DNA from: Micromonospora inositola
Lineage (GTDB): Bacteria > Actinomycetota > Actinomycetes > Mycobacteriales > Micromonosporaceae
Direction: 5' to 3'
Length of the DNA: 64,000 nt
Assembly (NCBI RefSeq): GCF_900090285.1
Contig: NZ_LT607754.1
Span: forward strand, 6,350,001 to 6,414,000
In this document: in pieces, positions 44,000 to 53,546 of the stretch
How positions within the stretch are numbered: the stretch's first letter is position 1
Layout: every line of letters begins with the position of its first letter
Notes under the pieces: model-generated
Told to the model about the DNA's origin: nothing
The model's input: the letters and a program-made list of their open reading frames with translations, nothing else
Databases searched by the model: none
Translations under genes and position numbers: made by a program

Positions 44000-46177
44000 T
44001 CAGGATCTCGTGAGGATGACGAGTTGCTGGGTCGCTCGGGTCATCGCGACATAGCGGTCGACCGCTCCTTCGATGCCCTTGCCGAACGCCTGGGGGTCGA
44101 TGAGGACGACCAGGTCGAACTCGAGCCCCTTCGACAGCTCCGGGGTCAGCGATCGGACGCGGGACGTCGCCCGGAACGTGGCATCGCCGATGACGCAGGC
44201 GATCCCGTCGGCGTGCGCGGCGAGCCAGGTGTCGAGGATCGACCCCAGATCCGAAACAGATCCGTGTACGACCGGAACGTCGCTGGTGCGGATGGAGGTC
44301 GGCACGTTGGCGTCCGGGAGCACGGCCCGGATGACCGGCTCGGCTTCCGCCATGACCTCTTCCGGCGTCCGGTAGTTGATGGTCAGGGAGGCCAGGTTGA
44401 TCCGGTCGAGCCCGATCCGCTCGAGCCGTTCCTGCCATGACTCCGTGAAGCCGTGCCGGGCCTGGGCGCGGTCCCCGACGATGGTGAAGCTGCGGGACGG
44501 GCAGCGCTGCAGCAGCATCTGCCACTCTGCGTCGGTCAGTTCCTGAGCCTCGTCCACGACGATGTGCGCGAACGGGCCGGCGAGCCGGTCCGGGTTGGTG
44601 CCGGGCAGTGCGGTCTCGTCGACCAGGACGTCCTGCATGTCCTGTCCGTGCAGCATCGTCACCACGCCTTCACCGTCGTCGTCGGCTTCGAGCAGGTCGT
44701 CGACGACCCTGGCCATGTGCTCGCGTTCGGCGGCGACCGAGGCGCTGTGCCGACGCTGACGTCGTGACGCCTCCGGGTCGCCGAGCCGTTGCCGTGCCGC
44801 GTCCAGGAGCGGCAGGTCGGACGCCGTCCAGGCCTGGGCGTCTTTGCGCTGCAGTCGCCGGACGTCGTCGGTGCTGAGCCAGGGAGCGCACTTGCGCAGG
44901 TAGGCGGGTACCGACCACAGGTCTCCGACGAGGTCGGCCGCTTCCAGCAGCGGCCACGCGCGGTTGAGGGCCGTGTGCAGCTCCTTGTTTCGCAGCAGCG
45001 ACGTCCGGAGCTGGTCGGCCGGGACGTCGTCGTCGTGCCTGTCCGTCAGGATCGTGAGCAGCTCCTCCAGTATCTGGTCGCGCGCCTCGTTGTGCGGGGT
45101 ACCGGGCTCTGGTGCGTCGAACGCATCGGCCCAGTCGTCGGCGCTCAGCCGGATGTCGGACCAGGGGGTCGTGACCGTCATCCCCTTGGCAGGCGGCTCC
45201 TCGTAGAACCTGACGGCCGCCTCGATCGCCTCCACCAGGTTCGCGGACGACTTCAGGCGGGCCACGTCCGGGTCGGCCTCGATGGTCGCCGAAGCTCCCT
45301 CGGCGACGAGATCCCGCAGGGTGCAGGTCTGCACGCCCTCCTCTCCGAGGCTGGGGAGGACGTCGGCGACGTAGGCCAGGTAGGGCTGGTGCGGACCGAC
45401 GAACAGCACGCCGCCCCGGCGGTGGCCGAGGCGAGGGTCGGAGTAGAGGAGGTAGGCGGTGCGGTGCAGAGCGACGACGGTCTTCCCCGTACCCGGACCG
45501 CCGTCGACGACGAGAGCTCCGCGGGATCCGGCGCGGATGATGGCGTCCTGGTCGGCCTGGATGGTGCCGAGCACGTCTCGCATCCGGGCCGACCGGCTGC
45601 CGCCCAGGCTGGCGATGAAGGCGGACTGGTCGTCGAGCGCGGCATGCCCCTCAAACCCGTCCGAGGTGAACACCTCGTCCCAGTAGTCAGTGATCCGGCC
45701 GCGGGTCCAGCGATACCTGCGGCGGCGTGCCAGACCCATCGGGTTGGCGTGGGTCGCGCCGAAGAACGGCTCGGCGGCCGGGGAGCGCCAGTCGAGCAGC
45801 AGCCGACGACCCGCGCTGTCCGTGAGGCCGAGTCGTCCGACGTACACGGGCTCGGGGTTGTCTGCGCTGACGATGTGGCCGAGGCAAAGGTCCAGACCGA
45901 AGCGACGCAGGGCGCGCAGGCGGGCGGTCAGCCGGTGGATCTCCAGGTCCCGGTCCATCGCCGCCTGGCCTTTGCCGCCGGCCGCCTTGCGCGCGGCATC
46001 GAGGCGGTCGGACAGGTCGGCGATCGACTGCTCGAGGCTCTCCGCGATGGCCGCGAAGTGCTGCTCGTCGCCGGCGATCAGCGCCGGGCCGGCCTTGGGG
46101 GAAAGGCGTTCGGGAAGATCAAACGCGCATCTCGAGGTCGGGCACCTTGGCGCTGCCGCCCCCGGTCGCCGCCGCAC
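44000..46177 (-). CDS. helR: HelR-type RNA polymerase recycling ATPase (HelD family)
   Basis: 725 residues. UvrD/HelD-like superfamily 1 motor that removes stalled RNA polymerase; HelR members can give rifamycin tolerance. Visible: N-terminal coiled coil (EQHFAAIAESLEQSIADLSD), YVGRLGLTDSAGRRLLLDWR, Walker A GGPGTGKT (226-233), Walker B HIVVDEAQELTD, VGDRAQARHG, INYRTPEEV and SKGLEFDLVVL. The only in-frame start, ATG 46177, adds about 17 odd residues (RRRPGAAAPRCPTSRC) before the family sequence and overlaps the MFS gene by 59 bp, so the native start seems lost in a rearrangement. Confidence 0.88.
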   Translation of the reverse strand: MRRRPGAAAPRCPTSRCAFDLPERLSPKAGPALIAGDEQHFAAIAESLEQSIADLSDRLDAARKAAGGKGQAAMDRDLEIHRLTARLRALRRFGLDLCLGHIVSADNPEPVYVGRLGLTDSAGRRLLLDWRSPAAEPFFGATHANPMGLARRRRYRWTRGRITDYWDEVFTSDGFEGHAALDDQSAFIASLGGSRSARMRDVLGTIQADQDAIIRAGSRGALVVDGGPGTGKTVVALHRTAYLLYSDPRLGHRRGGVLFVGPHQPYLAYVADVLPSLGEEGVQTCTLRDLVAEGASATIEADPDVARLKSSANLVEAIEAAVRFYEEPPAKGMTVTTPWSDIRLSADDWADAFDAPEPGTPHNEARDQILEELLTILTDRHDDDVPADQLRTSLLRNKELHTALNRAWPLLEAADLVGDLWSVPAYLRKCAPWLSTDDVRRLQRKDAQAWTASDLPLLDAARQRLGDPEASRRQRRHSASVAAEREHMARVVDDLLEADDDGEGVVTMLHGQDMQDVLVDETALPGTNPDRLAGPFAHIVVDEAQELTDAEWQMLLQRCPSRSFTIVGDRAQARHGFTESWQERLERIGLDRINLASLTINYRTPEEVMAEAEPVIRAVLPDANVPTSIRTSDVPVVHGSVSDLGSILDTWLAAHADGIACVIGDATFRATSRVRSLTPELSKGLEFDLVVLIDPQAFGKGIEGAVDRYVAMTRATQQLVILTRS

Positions 46178-47273
46178 CGAAGTGGTCGACGAAGAGCGAG
46201 GTCACCCTGTTGGTGAGCACCGCGCCCAGCGCGCTCACCCCGATCGCGCCGCCCATGCTGCGAAAGAAGGTGAGCGTCGAGGTGGCCGCGCCCAACTCGG
46301 CAGCGGGCACGCCGTTCTGCGCGGCGAGCACGAGGTTCTGCATGAGCATGCCGACCCCGATCCCGAGCACCACCATGTACGCCGCCAGCAGCACCACGCT
46401 GGTCTTCGCGTCGATCGTGCTGAGCAACAGGAACGCGCCAGTCATCACGAGCGAGCCCACCACCAGGTATGCCTTCCAACGCCCGAACCGCGTGATGAGT
46501 TGTCCGGCGACCGTCGAGGACACCAGCAGCCCGAAAATCATCGGCAGGCTCATCAGGCCGGCCACCGTCGGGGACTTACCGAGCGCTACCTGGAAGTACT
46601 GCGACAGGAACACCGTACCGCCGAACAGCGCCACGCCGACCAGCGTGCTGGCCACCACGGTCAGCGTGACCGTGCGGTTGCGGAAGATGCCGAGCGGGAT
46701 GATCGGCTCCTCGGCCCGCGACTCGGTCCACACCGCGAGCGCGAGCAGGAGCACGCCGCCGCAGACGAACGCCGCGGTCTGCCACGAGCCCCAGGCGAAG
46801 TGCTGACCGGCCAGGCTGGACCAGATCAGCAGCGTACAGACGCCGGCCATGATCAGCAGCGCGCCCAGCCAGTCGACCTTCACGGGCCGACGGACGACCG
46901 GCAGGTGCAGCGTCTTCTGCAGCAGGGCGATCGCGGCCAGCGAGAACGGGATGCCGATGAAGAAGCACCAGCGCCAGCCCAGCCACGAGGTGTCCACCAG
47001 CACTCCGCCGATCAGCGGGCCGGCGATCGTGGCCGCGCCGAACATCGCACCGAAGACGCCGGAGTAGCGGCCCAGCTCGCGCGGCGGGATCATCGCGGCC
47101 ATCACGATCAGCGCCTGGATCACCTCGGCGTGCGACATCCGCCCGGACTGCTCGGCCGGCACCTCGTCGCGGGCGGCCGCCTCGGCGGCCACGGGCACGC
47201 CGGCCACGGCCAGGTTGTCCGGCGCGATCGCCGCCGGGGTGCCGGCCGCGCCCGGCTCGGGTTGAACGGTCAT
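46119..47273 (-). pseudogene. MFS drug exporter (DHA2/EmrB type) with two deletions
   Basis: 384 residues against roughly 500 in the family. The cytoplasmic N-terminus (RMSHAEV, near residue 45-51) is joined in frame directly to ALIVMAAMIPPRELGRYSGV, which belongs after helix 4, so helices 1-4 with motif A are missing. The C-terminus stops at KVPDLEMRV where about 60 more residues and the last helix are expected, exactly where HelR begins. The rest (WLGWRWCFFIGIPFSLAAI, VDWLGALLIMAG, GVGMLMQNLVLA) is normal. Its ATG overlaps the stop of a TetR tail. The frame is open but the product can hardly transport. Confidence 0.8.
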
Positions 47274-47449
47274 CAGCTCTCCTCGGTGTTAGGGGTGGGT
47301 GTGGCCAGGCCGTCGGCGAGCATCGCGAACGCCTCGTCCACCTGGTCGGCGAGCGGGGCCGCGCCGTAGCCCGCCGTGGCCCAGCGCATCATCGCGGTGC
47401 GGAACGCGGCGCCCGTCACGGCCGCGACGACCTGCGCGTACGCGTCGTC
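47273..47449 (-). pseudogene. C-terminal tail of a TetR regulator
   Basis: Fifty-eight residues, DDAYAQVVAAVTGAAFRTAM, MRWATAGYGAAPLADQVDEA and FAMLADGLATPTPNTEES, end in TGA that overlaps the MFS start (TGATG). This is the usual ending of a TetR repressor preceding an exporter it controls. The DNA-binding part is missing. Confidence 0.7.
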
Positions 47450-47454
47450 GCGCC

Positions 47455-47700
47455 GCCCAGGACGTGGCCGCGGACGTTGTCCACCGGGGGCAGGCCGATC
47501 GACGCCCGGTGGATGTTGAGCGCCGCGCCGAACAGCGCGTTATAGCTCTGGGCGTCCAGGTCCCACAGCACCCGGTTGTCGGTCACGTCCGGCGGAAACG
47601 GCTGGCTCGGCAGCGGGTGCGGCGGGTGGTGCGGCGACGGCAGCATGACCACGACCGGCACGTCGCCCAACCGGTCCAGGCGCGACAGCATGGCGAGCGG
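47455..47700 (-). pseudogene. glycosyltransferase fragment
   Basis: Residues LDRLGDVPVVVMLPSPHHPP and LWDLDAQSYNALFGAALNIH, RASIGLPPVDNVRGHVLG resemble the middle of UGT/GT28-type glycosyltransferases acting on natural products or sterols. It breaks off at about 47455, directly against the TetR tail. No rest of the gene is seen upstream to 47780. Confidence 0.65.
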
Positions 47701-47782
47701 CCTGCGCAGGCCGCTCCACCGCGTGTGCTACGTCGCCATCCCCCACCCGCTCAGGCTTGTGTGGCCCCGTCCTAGCGAGATT

Positions 47783-48184
47783 TCACACCGTACGGCTCGC
47801 TCGCGGCCCGTCCAGCCCCCACGAGACGATCTTGGTAGGTGTGATCCTGATGATCTCCCGGGAGAGGTGCGGCAGGGGCGGCTCGTGGTCCGTCAGCGCC
47901 GCCGCCGTGCTCCGGATCTCGATGCCTCGGGGCGCCCACGGATCGACCGTCGCCAGGTCGTCCACGACGAACGCGACCGTGCTGCCCTGCTGGACGTTCT
48001 TGAACTTCTTCGACGAGCCCAGCGCGCCCCCGCCGATGACGATCGTGCCAGTGCCGGCATCGACGAAGAAGTTGGTCGGGTTGTTCTGCACCTGCCCGTC
48101 AGGCGAGACGGTGGCCAGCCGCCCGATGCGCTGCGTGGCCAGGTAGTCGAGTTCTGCTTGGGTGAAGACTATGCACATCAGCAT
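47783..48184 (-). CDS. PPOX-class F420-dependent oxidoreductase-like protein
   Basis: 133 residues. Split-barrel flavin/F420 protein: VFTQAELDYLATQRIGRLAT, VSPDGQVQNNPTNFFVDAGT, TIVIGGGALGSSKKFKNVQQ, STVAFVVDDLA and WAPRGIEIRSTAAAL. Members reduce or bind F420 or haem breakdown products. ATG 48184 or 48178 are possible; the first has GGGG at better spacing. Monocistronic. Confidence 0.88.
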   Translation of the reverse strand: MLMCIVFTQAELDYLATQRIGRLATVSPDGQVQNNPTNFFVDAGTGTIVIGGGALGSSKKFKNVQQGSTVAFVVDDLATVDPWAPRGIEIRSTAAALTDHEPPLPHLSREIIRITPTKIVSWGLDGPRASRTV

Positions 48185-48502
48185 GAAACCCCGTCCCCGC
48201 GCGACCCGATCGTCGACAGCAACAGACGCATTTCGCGACTCCCATTTCCGTAGGTTCTGGCCTCGGGCGGCAATTCTGCGGCACGACCCGGGTCTTGCCG
48301 CAAGTCCCCCGGTGCGGTATATGTTGAGAGTGGAAGGGAGTGGGTGCCTCCCTTTCCCTTGATCGTCCGCTGGACGGACAACCTCCATGCAGCTCACCGT
48401 CCCGTCGGCAGCGCCGGTGCCGGTGTCACCCGTCCGCGCCGACGAGTTCCGGAAGCTGGCCACGTCGGATCCCGGGACCCAACCCGGGAGGACAGATATC
48501 GT
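48185..48502. other. divergent intergenic, nothing firm
   Basis: A stem AAGGGAG/CTCCCTT occurs at 48334-48354, but no function can be assigned. No gene. Confidence 0.3.
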
Positions 48503-49801
48503 ATGGAAATGGCGAAGATGCGATCCCGGCACTCATCTTCGCGGTCACGGGAGGGGCCTGTCCGCGTACCACCGAAATGGCGGCGATGGACGGCGGTCGG
48601 GGCCGCCGCGTTGCTCGCGCTGGTCGGCACCTCGGGGCCGACCGCAGTTGACGGCGTCGAGCCGGCGGCCGCATGGGGGCCAGTACGGGGGCCGGTCAGC
48701 GCTGCTGCGTGGCTGGCCTTTGCCGGCGGGGTCTTGTCAGTCGACACCGGCCACCGCACCGTCCGCTACCGGGCCTGCGACGGCGACACCGGCCGGGTCG
48801 CCGACCCGCGGATGCGGGTCGCTGGCGGCACCGCGAGCGGGGTGGTCACCGCCGGGGGTACCACCTACGCCTACCGCGTGCCGCTGGCCGGCCGCACCCG
48901 GGGCGTGGTCGAGGTGCTCCGCCGGCACCGGCAACCGGATCGGCTGGTCGGCGAGGTGGTCACCGATCCGCAGCCACCCACCGACTCCGCCGGCCGTCGC
49001 CTGCCCCCGCTGACCGGGCAACTCGCCCGGGTCGCGGCCGGCACGACCAACAACCGGGCCGGCGTCACCGTGCGCGACCTCTCCGGCCGGTACGGCCACC
49101 AGCAGATCGCAGTCAACGGCACGTTCCGGCCGAAGGCGGCCAGCGTGATCAAGCTGTGGATCCTCGTCGAGCTGCTGCGCCGGGTCGACTGCGGGCAACT
49201 GTCGCTCGACCGAGGGGTGCTGGTCACCCGCGCCGACGTGGTCGGCGGCACGGGCAAGCTGAAGTTCGAGGCGATCCCGCAGGTGGTGACCATCCACCGG
49301 CTCACCGAATACATGATTGAGTACAGTGACAACACCGCCGCCAACGTGCTGATCGACCAGCTCGGCGGGTTCGCGCCCGTCAATGCCCTGATCGACTCGA
49401 TGAACCAGCGCGAGACGGTCCTGGCCCACAAGTTCTTCGACGACGCCAACGACCGGGGCGGGGAGAACTACACCAGCCCGGACGACGTCATCTCGCTGCT
49501 CGGCGCGGTCTGGGACGCCCAGATCCTCACCGAGTCCTCCCGTGACCTGATGATCGACTTCATGCGCAAGCAGACCCTCAACACCAAGATCCCCGCCGCC
49601 CTGCCGCCCCGTACCCCCCTCGCACACAAGACGGGCGACCTGTCCGACGTCTCCCACGACGTCGGCTACTGCCTCACTCCGCGCGCAGAGATCGCCGTCG
49701 CGTTCCTCACCGCCGGCCCATTCCAGAGCGGCAGCGAGACGGTTCGACAACTCGCGCGCACCGTCCACGACTACGTCACCCCAGGGTGCACCCCAGGTTG
49801 A
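48503..49801 (+). CDS. secreted class A beta-lactamase-like serine hydrolase
   Basis: 432 residues. Long basic N-terminus with a signal/anchor helix (RRWTAVGAAALLALVGTSG, 28-46), an N-terminal extension of about 120 residues, then the penicillin-recognising fold: SVIK (S214, K217), YSDNTAAN (S275-N277) and HKTGD (K376-G378). An E-x-x-x-N motif of true beta-lactamases is not clear, so it could be a DD-peptidase-like or signalling member. ATG 48503 follows GGGAGG at a long spacing. Confidence 0.88.
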   Translation: MEMAKMRSRHSSSRSREGPVRVPPKWRRWTAVGAAALLALVGTSGPTAVDGVEPAAAWGPVRGPVSAAAWLAFAGGVLSVDTGHRTVRYRACDGDTGRVADPRMRVAGGTASGVVTAGGTTYAYRVPLAGRTRGVVEVLRRHRQPDRLVGEVVTDPQPPTDSAGRRLPPLTGQLARVAAGTTNNRAGVTVRDLSGRYGHQQIAVNGTFRPKAASVIKLWILVELLRRVDCGQLSLDRGVLVTRADVVGGTGKLKFEAIPQVVTIHRLTEYMIEYSDNTAANVLIDQLGGFAPVNALIDSMNQRETVLAHKFFDDANDRGGENYTSPDDVISLLGAVWDAQILTESSRDLMIDFMRKQTLNTKIPAALPPRTPLAHKTGDLSDVSHDVGYCLTPRAEIAVAFLTAGPFQSGSETVRQLARTVHDYVTPGCTPG

Positions 49802-49985
49802 GCGCGGTGCGGTGCGTCAAGCCCGATGCGGGGTATGCCGAAACGCCACCCGGCCACGTCCGTCGACTCAGCCAGGATCCCTGGCGGCTCGGGAAGATCG
49901 TCGCCGCAGCCCTCGTGCTCCTCCACTTCGACCACGCCCGCACCACATGACAACATTCAGCGATCAACACCCGGCGCGAAATGGC

Positions 49986-50954
49986 TCAGTAGACGACACG
50001 CTCTCGTCCGTTGTAGTACGCGAGCTCGAGCTTCACGGTCGACGTCGATTCGTCGCGCCGAAGTTCGAGGCAGAGTTCGTAGGGGTTGAGCCAGCCGATC
50101 CGTCGGCATGGGAAATGGGCGGTAGACGAGTCGTACCATGTGGCCGGCCAGCCCTTGGTTCGCTGCAGATGCTCGCCGAGCCGCCGGGCCAACTCTCGCA
50201 CGTTCGCCCCGTCGGTGGCGGCGACCGTGAATCGGCGTAAGCAGGAGCGGGAACCGAAACCGAAGTTCTCGGGCATGGCGCACCGCGCCTCCTCGTGGAC
50301 CACGGTCATCGCCGGAGGCAGCGGTAGGATCGTGTCGCGCGGCGGCACCTGCTGGTCGCCGACGACCGGTATTGCGAAGGCAGCAGCCACGCCGATCATC
50401 CATACGAGCGCGCCGGCCGCCCAGCGCATGGTCAACAGGTCCCGCGGCCGCCGCTGCCACGACTCGACCGCGGTCGCGGACGCGACGATGACGCCTGTCC
50501 CCACCAAGTACCAGCGCAGTCCGTCATCGATGTTGGGCGGCGTGCCGTAACTGGCGAACGTGACGCTCCACAGCGACCACCCGGCGACACACGCGGCGAG
50601 CGCGATAGCGACGCGCCAGGCATACGGCCTGGACCGGCCCAGTAGGGCCCATGCGACCGGGAACACAAGGACCACAGGGACGATCACGGCGACCTCAGCC
50701 GGCTCCAACATCTCGTCCGCGACGGGATCTCCCGGCTGGATGATCGGCCACACCAGCGCCGTGGCGGCGAGCGCACCTACCACGAGCAGCAGCCGTGACC
50801 ACCAACGCCACGGTCCTGGCGGCCGAACCACGGCCGCGCGGTAACGACTGCCCCACCGCCTGATCCACTCACCCGGATGCGGGAAGCGTTGCCCCATGAA
50901 ATATCCGAGCAGCGCCACCGCGAGAAACACAAGCACGTCCAGAAGTGTGTCCAC
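49986..50954 (-). CDS. membrane protein with C-terminal extracytoplasmic domain, unknown
   Basis: 322 residues from GTG 50954 (an ATG 29 codons earlier is also open). Helices at about 3-20, 55-75, 88-108, 116-136, 150-165 and 184-202 are followed by a soluble domain of about 120 residues with cysteines (EEARCAMPENFGFGSRSCLR, YELCLELRRDESTSTVKLEL). Looks like a membrane protein carrying a disulphide-stabilised outer domain. Family not recognised. Confidence 0.75.
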   Translation of the reverse strand: MDTLLDVLVFLAVALLGYFMGQRFPHPGEWIRRWGSRYRAAVVRPPGPWRWWSRLLLVVGALAATALVWPIIQPGDPVADEMLEPAEVAVIVPVVLVFPVAWALLGRSRPYAWRVAIALAACVAGWSLWSVTFASYGTPPNIDDGLRWYLVGTGVIVASATAVESWQRRPRDLLTMRWAAGALVWMIGVAAAFAIPVVGDQQVPPRDTILPLPPAMTVVHEEARCAMPENFGFGSRSCLRRFTVAATDGANVRELARRLGEHLQRTKGWPATWYDSSTAHFPCRRIGWLNPYELCLELRRDESTSTVKLELAYYNGRERVVY

Positions 50955-51054
50955 GTGCCTTCGACGCCAGCTGCTGCGAGACGGTTGCCGGTCCGCGCCG
51001 GTTCCGCACGCCACAGGTCCACCATCACGCAACGTCACCATGGCCTTGCCCGGA

Positions 51055-51387
51055 ATGGCTCACCGCATCAACCGGACCCTGCACATCATGGCCGTCGTTC
51101 AGCTGCGCAACCGCACCGAAGGCCGCGCCCACTTCGACGCGAAGAAGACGGCCGGAAAGACCTCGATTGAAGCCATGCGCGCCCTGAAACGGCGACTGTC
51201 CAACGTCGCCTACGCCCGCATGATCGCCGACCAGAAACGACGGCAGGTGGCAGGCCCGGGAGGGCACTCGGGGACGACTCTGCAATCCAGCGTGACCGAC
51301 CTGACCCCGGACATCGGCCCTTCGGACAAGCCACTTCCCGGACCCGCCACCAACCAGCCCAGACCCTTGGCTTCGGCGGCGCCTTGA
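51055..51387 (+). pseudogene. IS110-family transposase, C-terminal fragment
   Basis: MAHRINRTLHIMAVVQLRNR, TEGRAHFDAKKTAGKTSIEA and MRALKRRLSNVAYARMIADQ match the end of IS110/IS116 (DEDD) transposases, including the serine-region C-terminal tail GPGGHSGTTLQSSVTDLTP. The catalytic N-terminal part is absent and the membrane protein gene begins about 100 bp upstream on the other strand. Confidence 0.8.
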
Positions 51388-51451
51388 CATGCAGGGGTGC
51401 CATGAGCGGATGTTCTGCTCGGCATGAGCGAGGCCCCAGTAGAGTCAGGAC

Positions 51452-51802
51452 GTGATCCGAGGAGCACACGTCATCATCTATAGCGAGGACGCCACGGCCG
51501 ATCGCGACTTCTTCCGTGACGTGATGGAGTATCCCTACGTCGATGCCGGCCATGACTGGCTGATTTTCGCCCTACCGCCCGCGGAGCTCGCCGTACATCC
51601 GGCGGACGCCGGCGACCGGCATGAGCTTTATCTGATGTGCGACGACGTCGGGGCGTTCGTGAGGCAGATGTCTGAACGGGGCGTCGCCTGCTCAGAACTG
51701 AAGGCCGAGCGATGGGGGACCCTTACCCGTGTCTCGCTCCCTGGTGGGGGCTCCCTGGGCGTCTATCAACCGACCCATCCCTCGCCGCTCGGTCCGAACT
51801 GA
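51452..51802 (+). CDS. VOC-superfamily protein
   Basis: 116 residues, single glyoxalase-like domain: GAHVIIYSEDATADRDFFRD, WLIFALPPAELAVHP, HELYLMCDDVGAFVRQMSER, GTLTRVSLPGGGSLGVYQP. GTG 51452 lies only two bases after AGGA and seven to eight bases after TAGAGT, so the transcript may be nearly leaderless. Substrate unknown. Confidence 0.88.
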   Translation: MIRGAHVIIYSEDATADRDFFRDVMEYPYVDAGHDWLIFALPPAELAVHPADAGDRHELYLMCDDVGAFVRQMSERGVACSELKAERWGTLTRVSLPGGGSLGVYQPTHPSPLGPN

Positions 51803-51971
51803 CCGAGCGCTGTCACTGACCCGCACATGCCAAGCATTGCGGACTCCCTCCACGGACCCTGATCGCGGTTCCTGGCACATCCTGACATCGGCAAAGTCGT
51901 GCCTACGCGACGCGCGATCAGCAGATGTCCGAGTGACCGTTGGCAGGGGTGGACATCTGACCATCGAGGCA

Positions 51972-52751
51972 TTACTGCTCGCAGCGCCGCCGACGCGCGA
52001 GATGGACGGTGATGTCGGCGGCAATCTCGACCGTCTCGGGCAGGACCTGCATGATCCGGCTATATACCTGCTCTTGCTCCGAGGTCGGCAATTCGAGATA
52101 AGCCGAGATGGTCGAGAGAAGGCCAACGTAGTCGCGACCACTCATCGTCAAGCGCCGCTCGATCACAGACTGCTGAACATCGGCGAACCACTCAGACCGT
52201 TGGAGCTCCGTACCCGGCCACTGCATGTCACGTCCCGGAGGCGTCCCATCTGGAGACGGAACCTCGTCGCTCTCCAAGAACGGTGCCCGAGCCGCGCGAA
52301 CAGCTTCCTCCACAGCCGGGTCAGCGAGCTGGACTGGTCCACCGAACGAGGCAAACACGCCACCCGGCTCCAGCAGCGCGGCCATGCGCGACCACCGACC
52401 CTCCGGGTTCGTCCAATGCAGCGCCGCTGCCGCATAAACCAGCCCGTAGCTCCCGCCCGGTCGCAAGTCCTCGAACGCGGCTTGCACGGTCTTGACGATT
52501 GCTGGCACGTGCTTACGCAACTCGGCGAGCATGGCCCCGTCGGGCTCGGTCGCGGTGACCGTGACCCCCCGTTGAGTGAACAGACGGGTTGCTTTGCCGG
52601 TACCAGCGCCAATCTCGAGGGCAGTCCGAACCGGCTGACCCACGTACGTCATCACCATGTCGAAAAGCTCCACGGGATACCCCGGCCGGAACCGTTCGTA
52701 TGCTTCCGCCATCACTCCGAAGCTCAGTGCGCGACGAGACATGCCGAGCAT
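51972..52751 (-). CDS. class I SAM-dependent methyltransferase
   Basis: 259 residues. SAM-binding motif I ALEIGAGTGKATRLFTQRG, motif II VTATEPDGAMLAEL and the downstream YGLVYAAAALHWTNPEGRW and LLEPGGVFASFGG are typical of the UbiE/Methyltransf_11-25 group. ATG 52751 or 52742; no strong SD, possibly leaderless. Substrate unknown. Divergent from a truncated membrane protein gene. Confidence 0.9.
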   Translation of the reverse strand: MLGMSRRALSFGVMAEAYERFRPGYPVELFDMVMTYVGQPVRTALEIGAGTGKATRLFTQRGVTVTATEPDGAMLAELRKHVPAIVKTVQAAFEDLRPGGSYGLVYAAAALHWTNPEGRWSRMAALLEPGGVFASFGGPVQLADPAVEEAVRAARAPFLESDEVPSPDGTPPGRDMQWPGTELQRSEWFADVQQSVIERRLTMSGRDYVGLLSTISAYLELPTSEQEQVYSRIMQVLPETVEIAADITVHLARRRRCEQ

Positions 52752-52863
52752 CCTGACACGATCTGCACCGTCAATGCTCGGTCTTTCGCGCGACCCAGCC
52801 GCCCGATCATGGGCAGCAGAAGTCTGAAGCAACGACGATCGCTCATCGGCAAAGTCGGACGTC

Positions 52864-53166
52864 GCGAGAGCGCTGACCCTGTTCAACCTCCTGCTGGTCG
52901 TGGTGCTGGGGTTGCTGCTCTACTCGATCTCAGCCCGCGATCCGCTGGCCCCGCCCGGCCTGTTCGACAAGCTGCAGTTCGCCCTCGCGGTCAGCGCGCT
53001 GGCCATTGATGTGCTGGTGCTGCTGGAAAGCACCGGGCACATCACCGAGTACGGCACCACACCCAACAAGGCGGCGGCGCTCGGGGAGAACGTCATCCTG
53101 CTGGCCAATCTCCTGGTCTTCCTCCGTTGTTCAGCTACCTCTGACCGACCGGGTCCCGACAAATGA
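52864..53166 (+). pseudogene. fragment of a polytopic membrane protein
   Basis: One frame encodes ALTLFNLLLVVVLGLLLYSI, LQFALAVSALAIDVLVLLES, then TPNKAAALGENVILLANLL, three helices with good composition. There is no ATG or GTG in its first 12 codons and the sequence ends abruptly after the last helix, so both ends are lost. A GTG at 52900 could only start inside helix 1. Confidence 0.6.
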
Positions 53167-53546
53167 CGCCAACGTCGACGGCCGGACGGTCGGTGTGACC
53201 CCAGGACCGCGGGCAACGCTTGCGCGCCAAGCGCGTCCGGCCCGGTCGTATCCAGGAACACGGATGGGCTCCGCTGATTCGCTCATCGGCACGACCGGAC
53301 GTTGAGCCGGCGCGTCCACCCTGACTGGGCGTGACGCAACCACCGCGCGTGGCGCCCACTGGGTCCCCGCATTTGCAGTAACTGGATCAACGAAACGGGG
53401 ATTCGCCTAGTCTTGGTGATCCTCAGCCCAGGCTAAAGGCCGCTGTTGAGGAGACGCGGTACCGGGTCCGGGTGCTCTCCCTGACCGCACGCCGCACATG
53501 GCGGGCTGGGACGGGCTGACGGTGATACCCGCGCCGGCAGCGATGG
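53167..53546. other. intergenic, nothing recognised
   Basis: About 380 bases between a gene fragment and the convergent carboxypeptidase gene; no coding or clear hairpin signal. Confidence 0.35.
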
